From positions 62,001-126,000 of the forward strand of contig CAIKZO010000028.1 of assembly GCA_903832005.1 (NCBI GenBank): 64,000 nt of DNA, given 5' to 3'. Each line of letters opens with the position of its first letter. The first letter of the stretch is position 1. Shown here piece after piece: positions 45,696-54,243 of the stretch. The translations under genes were made by a program, and so were the position numbers. This DNA is from Enhydrobacter aerosaccus. GTDB lineage: Bacteria > Pseudomonadota > Alphaproteobacteria > Reyranellales > Reyranellaceae. The notes below the pieces were generated by a model. The model ran no database searches. It had not been told where the DNA came from and saw only the letters and a program-made list of their open reading frames with translations.

Positions 45696-47273
45696 ATGCG
45701 GCAGATGCATTTGTCTGGATCGGCACAGCGGCTGACAACCGACCGCGCCGCATTCGTGGCGACCGTCCTGTTCGCGGGCGCGACCTTCTGGTTTGCCCCG
45801 CGCCCGCCGATGATCGATCTGCCGCAACACGCGGCCCAAGTTGCCTTGTGGCACGACCTGCTGCTGGGGACGTCGAAGTGGCAGTCGCTGGTCTACGTCA
45901 ATATCTTCACGCCCTATCTGATCGGCTACAGCCTCGCCCTGCTGCTTTCCTTCGTGATGCCGGTCGCCGCGGCGCTGAAGCTATTGCTGGCCGGGGCCTA
46001 TTTCGGCTTCGTCGGATCCTGCGTGGCGTTGCGTAAACGGATGGACGGCGATCCCCGCCTGGACTGGCTGTTCATTCCTGGCTTCTTCGGCTTTGCCTAT
46101 GCCTTCGGCTTCTACACCTTTCTGATCGCCGCACCATTCGGCGTGTGGTTCATCGTTCTGGCCCATCGCTACGCCGACCGTCCGACGATCGCGCTGGCCC
46201 TCGGCCTCTTCGTCGCCGACCTGGCGCTGTTTTTCACCCACGGCCTGATGTTCCTGTTCGCCAACGCCATCGGCGGGATATTCCTGCTGCTGAGGACCCG
46301 GCGGCTGACCGGCCTGCTCGTGGCTGTCCTGCCCTATGTCGCGATGGGCCTGTGGTGCCTGGTCTATGCCCAGGTCCGCTTGCGCTTCGAGGCCAGTCCG
46401 TCCGGCGATCCCATCGACTTCGTTTGGGGCTGGGACCTGAGAAGGCTCAACTTCCTGGTCTATTCCATCGACTGGCCCACGGGCGCGCTGGCCGCGGCCT
46501 GGGAACTGGGCAAAGTGCTGTTTTTCCTGCTGGCGGCTCCGGTCATTCTGGGCGCGCGCCCGAACCGGCGCGATGCCAGCGTCTATGTGCCGTTCTCGGT
46601 CACGCTTCTGATCGGCGTGCTCGTGCCGATCGCGCTCCTGAACACCTGGCTGCTTTACCAGCGCTTCGCCCTGTTCCTGTTGCCGTTCTACGCGCTGATC
46701 TTCCGCGCGCCTGAGCGCGCCGTGCCGAGCGCCGTACGCCGCCTCTGGCTGCCGCTGCTCTGCTGGACCGTTCTGATCGTGCATACGAGCCGGCTGCTGG
46801 CTTTCAGGGAAGAGAGCGCATCTTTTGAGCAAGTCCTTGCGGCCGCCGAACCGGGACAGCGGGCGCTTGGCCTGGTGCTCGACGCGGCGAGCACAGCAAC
46901 GGGGACGCTCGACGTCTATGCGCACTTTCCGCTGTGGTACCAGGCGGAGAAAGGCGGCTTCGTCGATTTCAATTTCGCGGGATATCTGCCGCAGGTCGTG
47001 CGTTACAAGCTCGACCAGGCGCCGCCCGTTTATATGAGCGCAGGCCAGCCGTGGCAGCCCTTCACCAAATTCGACTGGGGCCAGGACCAGGCGGAGCTCT
47101 ATCGCTACTTCTTCGTCCGCAGTCCCACGCCGCTGCCGCCGGACTATTTTCCAGCGGGTCGCTGCGCGCCCGTTCTGCTGAAGGTGGCCGGCCCGTGGTC
47201 GCTCTTCGAGAACAGGAACTGCTTCTCGGGCCGCCCGCCGGCGACTACTCCGCCGCCTGCTTCTGCGCGATGA
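45696..47273 (+). CDS. Large multispanning membrane protein of unknown function
   Basis: 525 residues with about ten membrane helices and a C-terminal exoplasmic part (DVYAHFPLWYQAEKGGFVDF, FTKFDWGQDQAELYRYFF). The loop after helix 1 has PRPPMIDLPQHAAQVALWHD, with an aspartate in the position used by GT-C type glycosyltransferases. It diverges from the similar protein at 44008..45600, with a 95-base gap, and may act in the same envelope pathway. Its last 29 bases overlap the convergent C45 acylase gene. No specific family is recognised. Confidence 0.65.
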   Translation: MRQMHLSGSAQRLTTDRAAFVATVLFAGATFWFAPRPPMIDLPQHAAQVALWHDLLLGTSKWQSLVYVNIFTPYLIGYSLALLLSFVMPVAAALKLLLAGAYFGFVGSCVALRKRMDGDPRLDWLFIPGFFGFAYAFGFYTFLIAAPFGVWFIVLAHRYADRPTIALALGLFVADLALFFTHGLMFLFANAIGGIFLLLRTRRLTGLLVAVLPYVAMGLWCLVYAQVRLRFEASPSGDPIDFVWGWDLRRLNFLVYSIDWPTGALAAAWELGKVLFFLLAAPVILGARPNRRDASVYVPFSVTLLIGVLVPIALLNTWLLYQRFALFLLPFYALIFRAPERAVPSAVRRLWLPLLCWTVLIVHTSRLLAFREESASFEQVLAAAEPGQRALGLVLDAASTATGTLDVYAHFPLWYQAEKGGFVDFNFAGYLPQVVRYKLDQAPPVYMSAGQPWQPFTKFDWGQDQAELYRYFFVRSPTPLPPDYFPAGRCAPVLLKVAGPWSLFENRNCFSGRPPATTPPPASAR

Positions 47274-48378
47274 GGTCGGGCGTCAGCGTGTAGGTCGTGA
47301 ACTGCTTGTTGAGCGCCGGCATCGGGCAGGCCTCAAGATGGCCCTCGGCCGGGCGCATCAGGACCATGGCCGATGTCGAGACCAGTGCGCCGCGATTGTT
47401 CGGACGCGGCGGACGGCACACCGAGTAGGGCGTCTGGTAATCGTCGAAGAAGGCCTGGCGGAAATCATCGAGCGTGAGCTTGCCGCGCTTCGGAGTCAGC
47501 GAGTCGCGCACGCGCTTGTCGCGATAGATCGAATCGGGCGTCTCCTGCAGGCCGGTGTCCTTGACCTTGGCGCGGCCCGACTCGGAGATCCAGTGATTGG
47601 CGTGCACGTAGATACCGCGTTCCGGCGCGATCCAGAACGTCTCGTCGGGCGCGCATTCGAAGCCGAACGCCTCGCCGCCGCAGTGACTGATCGCCATGTG
47701 GTTCGACCCGAGCTTGTGGGTCGAGAAGATCGTGCGCACGGCCAGCGCCAGGTATTCGGCCTCCAGCACCTTGCGGCGGATGAAGGGCAGCGGCACGCCC
47801 GCGCCGCGCTGATAATCGCGGTCGCATTCGAGCGCATTCGCGGTGAGGCCGATGCCGGCCGAGTTGAGGCCCGAGCGCGCGAGACCGCCCGCTTCGGTGA
47901 ATGTCAGGATGTCCGGCCCGTCCTCGCGGCGGATGCGCAGTACCACGCCGGTCTCGGCGCATTCCGCGCGCCAGTCCCAGTTCTGGCCGTGCACCAGCAC
48001 GCCGTCGGCCGTCGCCTCGGGCAGCGCCAGCGCTGCGGTGCAGCCGTCGGGAAAGTGCTGCGCGGCCTGCTGGCGGCGCGCGGCCGACACCATCTCGGTG
48101 CGGGCGTTCATCAGCATGATGCCGGCGAAGGGCACGTTCGCGCCTTCGGCGATGCCGCGCATCTCTTCAACGTAAGTCGGATCGAACGCCTCGACCGTGG
48201 GCACCATCGCCTCGGCGCGACGCTCGAGCTGCGTCCAGTCGACGCCGCTCTTCAGCAGCGACTCCGAATACATCGCGATGCCGCGCTTGATCTGCTCGGG
48301 CGCGGCCTTGCCGTGCTGACGACCACGCTCGGTCGAGTTGCCGGAGAGATCGATCAGGGGGAACGGCGCGTAGGTCAT
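47245..48378 (-). CDS. C45 family peptidase / acyltransferase-like acylase
   Basis: 377 residues. The catalytic Cys113 lies in FPDGCTAALALPEA, the place where family C45 (isopenicillin N acyltransferase type) precursors cut themselves to expose an N-terminal cysteine. VHGQNWDWRAECAETGVVLR and GLTANALECDRDYQRGAGVP are the other common blocks. No signal peptide is present, so it should process in the cytoplasm. It would cleave or form an amide bond. It follows the ThDP decarboxylase beta subunit gene with a one-base overlap (TGATG). Confidence 0.87.
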   Translation of the reverse strand: MTYAPFPLIDLSGNSTERGRQHGKAAPEQIKRGIAMYSESLLKSGVDWTQLERRAEAMVPTVEAFDPTYVEEMRGIAEGANVPFAGIMLMNARTEMVSAARRQQAAQHFPDGCTAALALPEATADGVLVHGQNWDWRAECAETGVVLRIRREDGPDILTFTEAGGLARSGLNSAGIGLTANALECDRDYQRGAGVPLPFIRRKVLEAEYLALAVRTIFSTHKLGSNHMAISHCGGEAFGFECAPDETFWIAPERGIYVHANHWISESGRAKVKDTGLQETPDSIYRDKRVRDSLTPKRGKLTLDDFRQAFFDDYQTPYSVCRPPRPNNRGALVSTSAMVLMRPAEGHLEACPMPALNKQFTTYTLTPDLIAQKQAAE

Positions 48379-48992
48379 CACGGACTCCCGAGAAGGGCGG
48401 CGCGGAAACGATCCTTGAGGTGCGCGCCATCCTGCGGCGGCATCACGAACTCGAGCTTCTCGACGATCACCTTGACCAGCCTGAACACCGGGCCCTTCTT
48501 GGTGCGCAGGTCCTTCACCAGGGTCGCGACGCCAGCCTGGTCGCGCACGGTGCCGGTGTCAGCAATGCCACAGCCTTTGGCGATCATCTCGAGATCGGTG
48601 CCGGCGCCGGAATTGGTCGGGCCGTTGTTGCGCGGGCTGGTGTGGCTGGCCTGATTGCCGGTTTCACCAAACTTCTCGTTGTCGAGCACGCAGATCGCGA
48701 GATTGTCGGGCTGCTGCGCCGCCACCGTCGCAAGGCAGCTCACGGTCATCATCAGGTCGGCGTCGCCGGTAATCACCAGCACGCGCTTCGACGGCTGTGC
48801 GATCGCCAGGCCAAGGCCCATCGGCACGGTGCCGCCCATCGCGCCCCACAGCGGCATGTTGAGCGGACGGTCGCCGGCGGCGGTGATGTCCCAGTTCGAC
48901 GAGCCGAGGCCCGCGATCACCAGCAGATTGTCGTCGGCGCCGGCGAGGATCTGTTTGACCAGCGGGCGGCGCTGGAGCGTGGAGGTGCTCAT
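48378..48992 (-). CDS. Thiamine diphosphate enzyme, beta subunit (sulfopyruvate decarboxylase ComE-like)
   Basis: 204 residues, covering only the pyrophosphate-binding domain of ThDP enzymes. MPLWGAMGGTVPMGLGLAIA is the family block before the cofactor motif; VITGDADLMMTVSCLATVAA and CVLDNEKFGETGNQ form the GD...N diphosphate-binding motif. It needs the separate alpha subunit encoded just upstream for its active site. The natural substrate would be a short 2-oxo acid; sulfopyruvate or phosphonopyruvate are the known cases for split enzymes. Confidence 0.87.
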   Translation of the reverse strand: MSTSTLQRRPLVKQILAGADDNLLVIAGLGSSNWDITAAGDRPLNMPLWGAMGGTVPMGLGLAIAQPSKRVLVITGDADLMMTVSCLATVAAQQPDNLAICVLDNEKFGETGNQASHTSPRNNGPTNSGAGTDLEMIAKGCGIADTGTVRDQAGVATLVKDLRTKKGPVFRLVKVIVEKLEFVMPPQDGAHLKDRFRAALLGSP

Positions 48993-48993
48993 G

Positions 48994-49509
48994 TTATTTC
49001 TTCCCGAAACTCTTGATGCCGACCAGCTTCTGCCGCAGCAGCACGGCGACCGCCTGGCCGCCGTTGAAAGCCGAGCGCGCGGCGTGATCGACAGTGGCCT
49101 TCACGTCCTCGGCCTTGTCGGCGGAGGTCACCAGCACACCCATTGCCTCAAGCACTTTCGGCGTGCCCTGGCCCATCGGGTATTGCCACGAATTGAACTC
49201 GCCATGCTCGCCGCGCATCGTGATCAAGGTGAGGAACGGAAAGCGCAGGGTTTTGGTGAGACCCAGGAGGTTGATGGTATTGCCGACACCCGAGCTCTGC
49301 ATGAGCAGCACCGAGCGCTGACCGCCTAGCCACGCACCGGCGGCGAGGGGAATGCCCTCTTCCTCGGTGGTGAGCGCCAGCGTGCGGATCGAATTGGAGT
49401 TCTGGCACGCCTCGATCAGCCGCGAGTGGCCGGCGTCGGGGACGTGATAGACCTGCTTGATGTCGTGGTCCTGGAAGACCTGGAAAATATCGTCGTGCCA
49501 ATCGTTCAT
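48994..49509 (-). CDS. Thiamine diphosphate enzyme, alpha subunit (ComD-like)
   Basis: 171 residues, the pyrimidine-binding domain of a split ThDP decarboxylase. IKQVYHVPDAGHSRLIEACQ begins the domain; ALTTEEEGIPLAAGAWLGG carries the conserved catalytic glutamate, and LLMQSSGVGNTINLLGLTKT follows. It ends one base before the beta subunit gene, so the two subunits are made together. The start ATG 49509 lies 33 bases after the HxlR regulator, probably in the same transcript. Confidence 0.87.
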   Translation of the reverse strand: MNDWHDDIFQVFQDHDIKQVYHVPDAGHSRLIEACQNSNSIRTLALTTEEEGIPLAAGAWLGGQRSVLLMQSSGVGNTINLLGLTKTLRFPFLTLITMRGEHGEFNSWQYPMGQGTPKVLEAMGVLVTSADKAEDVKATVDHAARSAFNGGQAVAVLLRQKLVGIKSFGKK

Positions 49510-49542
49510 GCCTAAGGTCTTAAGCCCGGCACGAAAAAGAAT

Positions 49543-49986
49543 CTAGGCGTCGATGCGGGCCATCATCGTATCGCCGGGCTTCAGCAGCCGGCCGTCGCGT
49601 GCGCGCAGCTCGAGCTTGCCGACCGGCTCGCCCTTCTCCTTGTCGACCAGCATCTGGCGCGGTCCGCTGCGCGGCATCGCCTCATTGCCCCATTGGCCGA
49701 GCGCCACGATCACCGGCCACAGGCCGCGGCCCTTCTCCGTCAGGCGATATTCCTGATAGGCGCTGCCGTCGGTGGCCGGCACCAGTTCAAGGACGCCGTG
49801 CCCGACCAGATCCTTCAGGCGGCGCGTCAGGATGTTCTTCGACACACCCAGGCTCTTCTGGATCTCGCTGAAGCGCGTCCGCCCGCGTAGGGCGTCGCGT
49901 ACGATCAGCAGCGACCACCAGTCACCGATGACATCGAGGGTGCGGGCGATGGGGCAGGCCGCCCCCGTCAGGCTTTTCCGGCGCAT
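49543..49986 (-). CDS. HxlR family transcriptional regulator
   Basis: 147 residues. CPIARTLDVIGDWWSLLIVRD begins the winged-helix domain with the cysteine typical of HxlR sensors; TRFSEIQKSLGVSKNILTRRL is the recognition region and YQEYRLTEKGRGLWPV the wing. HxlR proteins often respond to aldehydes or electrophiles. The C-terminal 35 residues (GPRQMLVDKEKGEPVGKLEL) are a small extra segment common in this group. It diverges from the MATE gene over 88 bases and is followed by the ThDP and acylase genes, so it may control both sides. Confidence 0.9.
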   Translation of the reverse strand: MRRKSLTGAACPIARTLDVIGDWWSLLIVRDALRGRTRFSEIQKSLGVSKNILTRRLKDLVGHGVLELVPATDGSAYQEYRLTEKGRGLWPVIVALGQWGNEAMPRSGPRQMLVDKEKGEPVGKLELRARDGRLLKPGDTMMARIDA

Positions 49987-50009
49987 GAGATAACCTTTTG
50001 CGACACTGG

Positions 50010-50039
50010 TTGCATAATAGAACAGGAGACGGATATAAG
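50010..50039 (+). promoter_or_regulatory. Predicted promoter for the MATE gene
   Basis: TTGCAT at 50010..50015 is followed after 18 bases by TATAAG at 50034..50039, close to the sigma-70 pattern. It lies in the divergent HxlR/MATE gap, 35 bases before the ATG at 50075, where HxlR operators are normally found. Confidence 0.45.
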
Positions 50040-50074
50040 CAAAGTGGTTCCATGTTGATACCGGAGTAAATCGG

Positions 50075-51514
50075 ATGTCCGACGTTGCCGCCGCCACTGT
50101 CGACCAAGTCCCCGTGACGTCCCCGGTCGCACCGCCGAACGCCCGCCTGGCCGGCGCCGAGCGCAAGGCGCGGGCCCGCGAGATGATGCTGCACGGGCCG
50201 ATCGTCCGGACCCTGGTGAAGCTGGCGTTGCCGACCATCGGCGTGATGGTCGCGCAGACGGCGGTGGGCATTGCCGAGACCTACTACGTGGGCTTCCTCG
50301 GCACCGAAGTGCTGGCGGGCGTGGCGCTGGTCTTCCCGATCTTCATGCTGATGACGACCTTGTCGAACGGCGGCCTCGGCAGCGGGGTCGCTTCGGCGAT
50401 CGCACATGCGGTCGGCGGTGGCCGGCAGAAAGACGCTGACGCACTGGTGTTCCATGCCGTCGTGCTGGCGGTGATCTGGGGCGCGGTGTTCATGCTGGGC
50501 GTGATCTGGGGCGGACCGGCGCTCTACGCCGCGCTGGGCGGCCGTGATGCCTCGCTGGCCGCGGCGCTGAAATATTCCAACGTGCTGTTCGCCGGCGCCG
50601 TCGTCGTGTGGATCGTGAACATGCTGGCGGCGGCACTGCGCGGCTCGGGCAACGTCAAGGTGCCCGCGCTGGTCACCCTGATCGGTGCGGCCGTGATGAT
50701 CCCCGCCTCCCCCGCGCTGATCTTCGGCTTCGGCCCGATCCCGCGGCTCGGCGTTGCCGGCGCCGCGACCGCCTTCAACATCTACTATCTCGGCGCGCTG
50801 ATCGTGATGCTGGCCTACATGCGCTCGGGCCGCTCCGGCCTCACGCTGACCGTCTCACGCCTCGAGTGGCGCCTGTTCGCCGACATCCTGAAGGTCGGCC
50901 TGCCCACGGCGATCAACGCGGTGCAGACCAATCTCTGCGTAATCTTGGTGACCGGCGCGGTCGGCCTGTTCGGCACCGCGGCGCTCGCGGGTTACGGCAC
51001 CGCCTCGCGCCTCGACTACGTGATGATCCCGATCCTGTTTGGTCTCTCATCTGCAGTGCTGACCATGGTCGGCATCAACATTGGCGCCGGCAATCCGGCA
51101 CGGGCACATCACATCGCCTGGGTCGCGGCCTTGATCGGCATCGGCATCACCGAGACGATCGGCCTTGCCGCCGCGATCGCGCCGTCAGTCTGGGTCGGCC
51201 TGTTCACCAACGATCCTGCCGTGCTGGCGCCCGGCATGACGTACCTCCGCATCGTCGGTCTGGTGTACGGGCTGTTCGGCTTCGGCTTCGTGACCTCGTT
51301 CGCCGCCCAAGGCGCGGGCAAGGTGTTGTGGCCGTCAGTCGCCGTCACCGCGCGGCTTGTCGTGGCCGCAGGGGCTGGATGGATCGCTGTCACGTCGTTC
51401 GGCGGCACGATGGTCACCCTTGCCGTGATCGTCGCCGTGTCCTTCGCCGTCTATGCGGGCTTCGCATCGCTGGTGATGTTCCGGGCCTCGGCGTGGTCGC
51501 CGAAGAAGGCATAG
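50075..51514 (+). CDS. MATE family efflux transporter
   Basis: 479 residues with about 12 membrane helices in two homologous halves. LVKLALPTIGVMVAQTAVGI and VGFLGTEVLAGVALVFPIF are the standard first-half blocks; LKVGLPTAINAVQTNLCVIL starts the second half. It pumps cationic or amphipathic compounds with Na+ or H+. ATG 50075 is preceded by CCGGAG. It diverges from the HxlR regulator and may export a compound handled by the ThDP and acylase genes, which is inference. It ends four bases from the convergent hemJ. Confidence 0.92.
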   Translation: MSDVAAATVDQVPVTSPVAPPNARLAGAERKARAREMMLHGPIVRTLVKLALPTIGVMVAQTAVGIAETYYVGFLGTEVLAGVALVFPIFMLMTTLSNGGLGSGVASAIAHAVGGGRQKDADALVFHAVVLAVIWGAVFMLGVIWGGPALYAALGGRDASLAAALKYSNVLFAGAVVVWIVNMLAAALRGSGNVKVPALVTLIGAAVMIPASPALIFGFGPIPRLGVAGAATAFNIYYLGALIVMLAYMRSGRSGLTLTVSRLEWRLFADILKVGLPTAINAVQTNLCVILVTGAVGLFGTAALAGYGTASRLDYVMIPILFGLSSAVLTMVGINIGAGNPARAHHIAWVAALIGIGITETIGLAAAIAPSVWVGLFTNDPAVLAPGMTYLRIVGLVYGLFGFGFVTSFAAQGAGKVLWPSVAVTARLVVAAGAGWIAVTSFGGTMVTLAVIVAVSFAVYAGFASLVMFRASAWSPKKA

Positions 51515-51518
51515 AGAC

Positions 51519-51944
51519 TCAGAACGGCTTCAGCACGACCAGGAACACGATGCCGATCATCATCACGGTCGGCACCTCGTTCCACCAGCGATAGAAACGC
51601 GCCGGCTTCACGTTGCGATCGGCCTCGAAGTCCTTGCGCCATCTTCCGTAGACGTGATGCACGCCGGTCAGCACCAGCACGAGCGCGAGCTTGGCGTGCA
51701 GCCAGTGGGCGTGCCACCAGTCGCCCTGCCATGCGAGCGACAAGCCGAATATCCAAACCAGGATCATCGCCGGGTTCATGATGCCGCGCAGCAGGCGGCG
51801 CTCCATCACCTTGAAAGTCTCGCTTTGCGGCGATCCTTTCTCGGTGTTGGCATGATAGACGAACAGGCGCGGCAGGTAGAGCAGCCCCGCCATCCACGCG
51901 ATGACGGCGATGATGTGAAGGGCCTTAAGGCTTTCATAGAGCAT
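51519..51944 (-). CDS. hemJ: Protoporphyrinogen oxidase HemJ
   Basis: 141 residues with four membrane helices. LKALHIIAVIAWMAGLLYLP with its histidine and FKVMERRLLRGIMNPAMILV are the conserved HemJ/UPF0093 blocks, and HAKLALVLVLTGVHHVYGRW gives the later histidines. It oxidises protoporphyrinogen IX to protoporphyrin IX at the inner membrane in bacteria lacking HemG and HemY. It overlaps hemH by 11 bases and is last of the hemE-hemH-hemJ operon. Confidence 0.93.
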   Translation of the reverse strand: MLYESLKALHIIAVIAWMAGLLYLPRLFVYHANTEKGSPQSETFKVMERRLLRGIMNPAMILVWIFGLSLAWQGDWWHAHWLHAKLALVLVLTGVHHVYGRWRKDFEADRNVKPARFYRWWNEVPTVMMIGIVFLVVLKPF

Positions 51945-52881
51945 CGCGCACCAGCCGGGAGAGACCTTCGATGAACTTCGGATGCGTGCCCACCGTCGGC
52001 ACCCGCACGTAGGTCGAGACGCCCGCTTCCGCCGCGAGCTTGCGATAGTCGATGTCGAGTTCGACCAGGGTCTCGGAATGCTCCGACACGAAGCTGAGCG
52101 GGTAGAGCACGATCGACTTCTTGTCGGCGGCGGCGCGATGGATCTCGGCCTCGGTCGGCGGGCCGATCCATTTCAGCGGGCCGACGCGGCTCTGGTAGCA
52201 GACCGACCAATCGACATTGGCGAGCCGCTCGACGATCGCGCGCGCGGTCTGCTCGACCTGCGACTGGTAGGGATCGCCCGCCTTGATGATCTTCTCCGGC
52301 AGCCCGTGCGCGGAAAAGAGAAGGCGCTTGGGCCCACCCCCCGCCGCGGCCAGCCCTTGCGTCACGAGGTCGACGGACGCCGCGATGAAGCCCGGCTCCG
52401 TGGGATAGTCCTTCACGCGGTGCGTCTTGGTCCCGAGTCTGGGCACACCATCGTCCCACGCCGTGAACGACGAGCCAGTCGTCGTGGTCGAGTATTGCGG
52501 ATAGAGCGGCAGCAGCACGATGGTATCTGGTGCGAAGTCCCGGACCTGCTGGACGACTTCCTCGGTCATCGGATGCCAGTAGCGCATGCAAACGAAACAG
52601 CGCCATTGGTCCCAGCTGTTGCCGTCGCGTGCCAGAGCCTCCTGCAGCGCCTGGGCCTGCATCTCGGTCTGTCCGAGGATCGGCGAGGCGCCACCGATCT
52701 GCGCGTAGATATTCCGCGCCTTCGAGGCACGGCGGCCGGCAATCAAACGCGCCAGCGGCCAGCGCAGGATCGTTGGCAAAGTGATGATTGCAGGATCGCT
52801 GAACAAGTTGCGCAGGAACGGTTTTACGGCGTCGAGCGAATCTGGTCCGCCGAGATTGAAGAGGACGACGGCGATCTTCAT
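51934..52881 (-). CDS. hemH: Ferrochelatase
   Basis: 315 residues. VVLFNLGGPDSLDAVKPFLRNLF is the N-terminus, read here as LFNLGGPDSLDAVKPFL. IVLLPLYPQYSTTTTGSSF and LLFSAHGLPEKIIKAGDPY carry the metal-handling histidine of the family. It inserts iron into protoporphyrin IX. The start overlaps the hemE stop by four bases, so both are coupled, and hemJ follows with an 11-base overlap. Confidence 0.96.
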   Translation of the reverse strand: MKIAVVLFNLGGPDSLDAVKPFLRNLFSDPAIITLPTILRWPLARLIAGRRASKARNIYAQIGGASPILGQTEMQAQALQEALARDGNSWDQWRCFVCMRYWHPMTEEVVQQVRDFAPDTIVLLPLYPQYSTTTTGSSFTAWDDGVPRLGTKTHRVKDYPTEPGFIAASVDLVTQGLAAAGGGPKRLLFSAHGLPEKIIKAGDPYQSQVEQTARAIVERLANVDWSVCYQSRVGPLKWIGPPTEAEIHRAAADKKSIVLYPLSFVSEHSETLVELDIDYRKLAAEAGVSTYVRVPTVGTHPKFIEGLSRLVRDAL

Positions 52882-53921
52882 TCGGTCGAGGGCTTCCAGT
52901 TGCGCACGATCTCGACGAGCTGGGCGACATGCTCGGGCGGGGTCTGCGGCACCACGCCATGGCCGAGATTGAAGATGAACGGGCCATGGCCAAGCTTGTC
53001 GAGGATGCGCGTCGCCTCGCGCTCAAGCGCCGCGCCGCCGGCCACCAGCATGATCGGATCGAGATTGCCCTGCACGCAGATATGCGGCTGCAGTTCCTTC
53101 GCCGCCCAATGCGCGCCGAGGCCGGTGTCGAGCGATAAAGCGCTGAAGGCATCGGGACGGCGGTACATCAGCGCGGCCGGCCCAACGGCGCGCGGAAAAG
53201 CGATGATCGGCACCTTGGGATGACGCGCCCGCACGCCATGGGCGATGCGCACCATCGGCTCGAGCGACCAGCTGAAGACCTGTTCCTCGGGCAGCACGCC
53301 CGCATGTGAATCGAAAAGCTGGACGGCATCTGCGCCGGCTTCGATCTGGTTCACGAGGTGATCGACGATCGCGTCGACCAGCAGATCGATCAGCACGCTG
53401 AACGATTCGGGATGGCTGTAGGCCCACTGCTTCACCTTGGCGAAGTCACGGCTGCCCGAGCCTTCGATCATGTAGCAGGCGAGCGTGAAGGGGGCACCGG
53501 CGAAGCCCAGAAGCGCAGTCTCCCTTGGTAGCGCCTTTCTTGCCTCGCTGATCGCGCGATAGACCGGTGCCAGGAATTCCGGAAGGCGTCCGCGCGAGAG
53601 TTTGCCGAATTGGGCGGGGTCGGTGAGTGGCTCGAGCTTGGGTCCTTCGCCCGTCTCGAACCAGACCTTTTGGCCGAGCGCATCGGGGATCACGAGGATA
53701 TCCGAGAAGATGATCGCAGCATCGAACCCGAAGCGCCTGATCGGCTGCAACGTTACCTCGACAGCCTTCTCGGGCGTGTAGCAGAATTCGAGGAAGGAAC
53801 TGGTCGTCGCTCGGATGGCGCGATACTCCGGCAGATATCGTCCGGCCTGCCGCATCAGCCAGATCGGTGGCGTCGGAGATCGCGTCCCGGAGAGAGTCTC
53901 CAACAGTTTCCCGCCGCTCAT
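52878..53921 (-). CDS. hemE: Uroporphyrinogen decarboxylase
   Basis: 347 residues. PPIWLMRQAGRYLPEYRAIR is the N-terminal substrate-binding signature; GFDAAIIFSDILVIPDALG and IEGSGSRDFAKVKQWAY follow in order. It removes four carboxyl groups from uroporphyrinogen III. ATG 53921 was chosen since GGGAAAG lies five bases upstream; an ATG 36 bases earlier would add an unusual leader. It is the first gene of the hem operon and faces the candidate origin region. Confidence 0.96.
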   Translation of the reverse strand: MSGGKLLETLSGTRSPTPPIWLMRQAGRYLPEYRAIRATTSSFLEFCYTPEKAVEVTLQPIRRFGFDAAIIFSDILVIPDALGQKVWFETGEGPKLEPLTDPAQFGKLSRGRLPEFLAPVYRAISEARKALPRETALLGFAGAPFTLACYMIEGSGSRDFAKVKQWAYSHPESFSVLIDLLVDAIVDHLVNQIEAGADAVQLFDSHAGVLPEEQVFSWSLEPMVRIAHGVRARHPKVPIIAFPRAVGPAALMYRRPDAFSALSLDTGLGAHWAAKELQPHICVQGNLDPIMLVAGGAALEREATRILDKLGHGPFIFNLGHGVVPQTPPEHVAQLVEIVRNWKPSTE

Positions 53922-54243
53922 GATCTTTCCCTCATGCCCCTCTCTTACTCTATTCAATCTAGGTAGTAGCAGTAGTAGTCCGCGCGGATTACGGGGATGC
54001 GTGTGATTAGACGTTCCTCCCCAGAGGCCTGTGGATCGGACTCGCCCGGTTTTACAGCCTTACGGAGATGGATTCACGATTCGCAGGTTGTTCATTTTTA
54101 ATCATCCGCAGGGACAGGAACGTGGACCGGTTGGGCGGGGCGAACCGAGATTTGGCCGCTGACCGTGGAATCCCCACACTGTCCCCGCTCTCCCTCGAGC
54201 AATGCGGCGTTTCTCCCGGGGCTCCTGTGGGGTAAAACGGGGC
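53922..54243. other. Intergenic region between hemE and the PPDK-regulator gene, candidate chromosome origin
   Basis: 322 bases without a gene, in the place where Caulobacter and Rickettsia have their replication origin (next to hemE). TGTGGATCG at 54030..54038 reads CGATCCACA on the other strand, one base from the Caulobacter DnaA G-box TGATCCACA. The stretch TTGTTCATTTTTAATCAT at 54088..54105 is locally AT-rich. AGTAGTAGCAGTAGTAGT at 53964..53981 is a short tandem repeat. Weaker DnaA-like words lie at 54170 and 54226. The identification depends mostly on gene order. Confidence 0.45.

Noticed and set aside
53964-53981. AGTAGTAGCAGTAGTAGT as a regulatory iteron
   Set aside because: Only a short triplet repeat of 18 bases; too little to call an iteron, kept only as a detail of the origin candidate.
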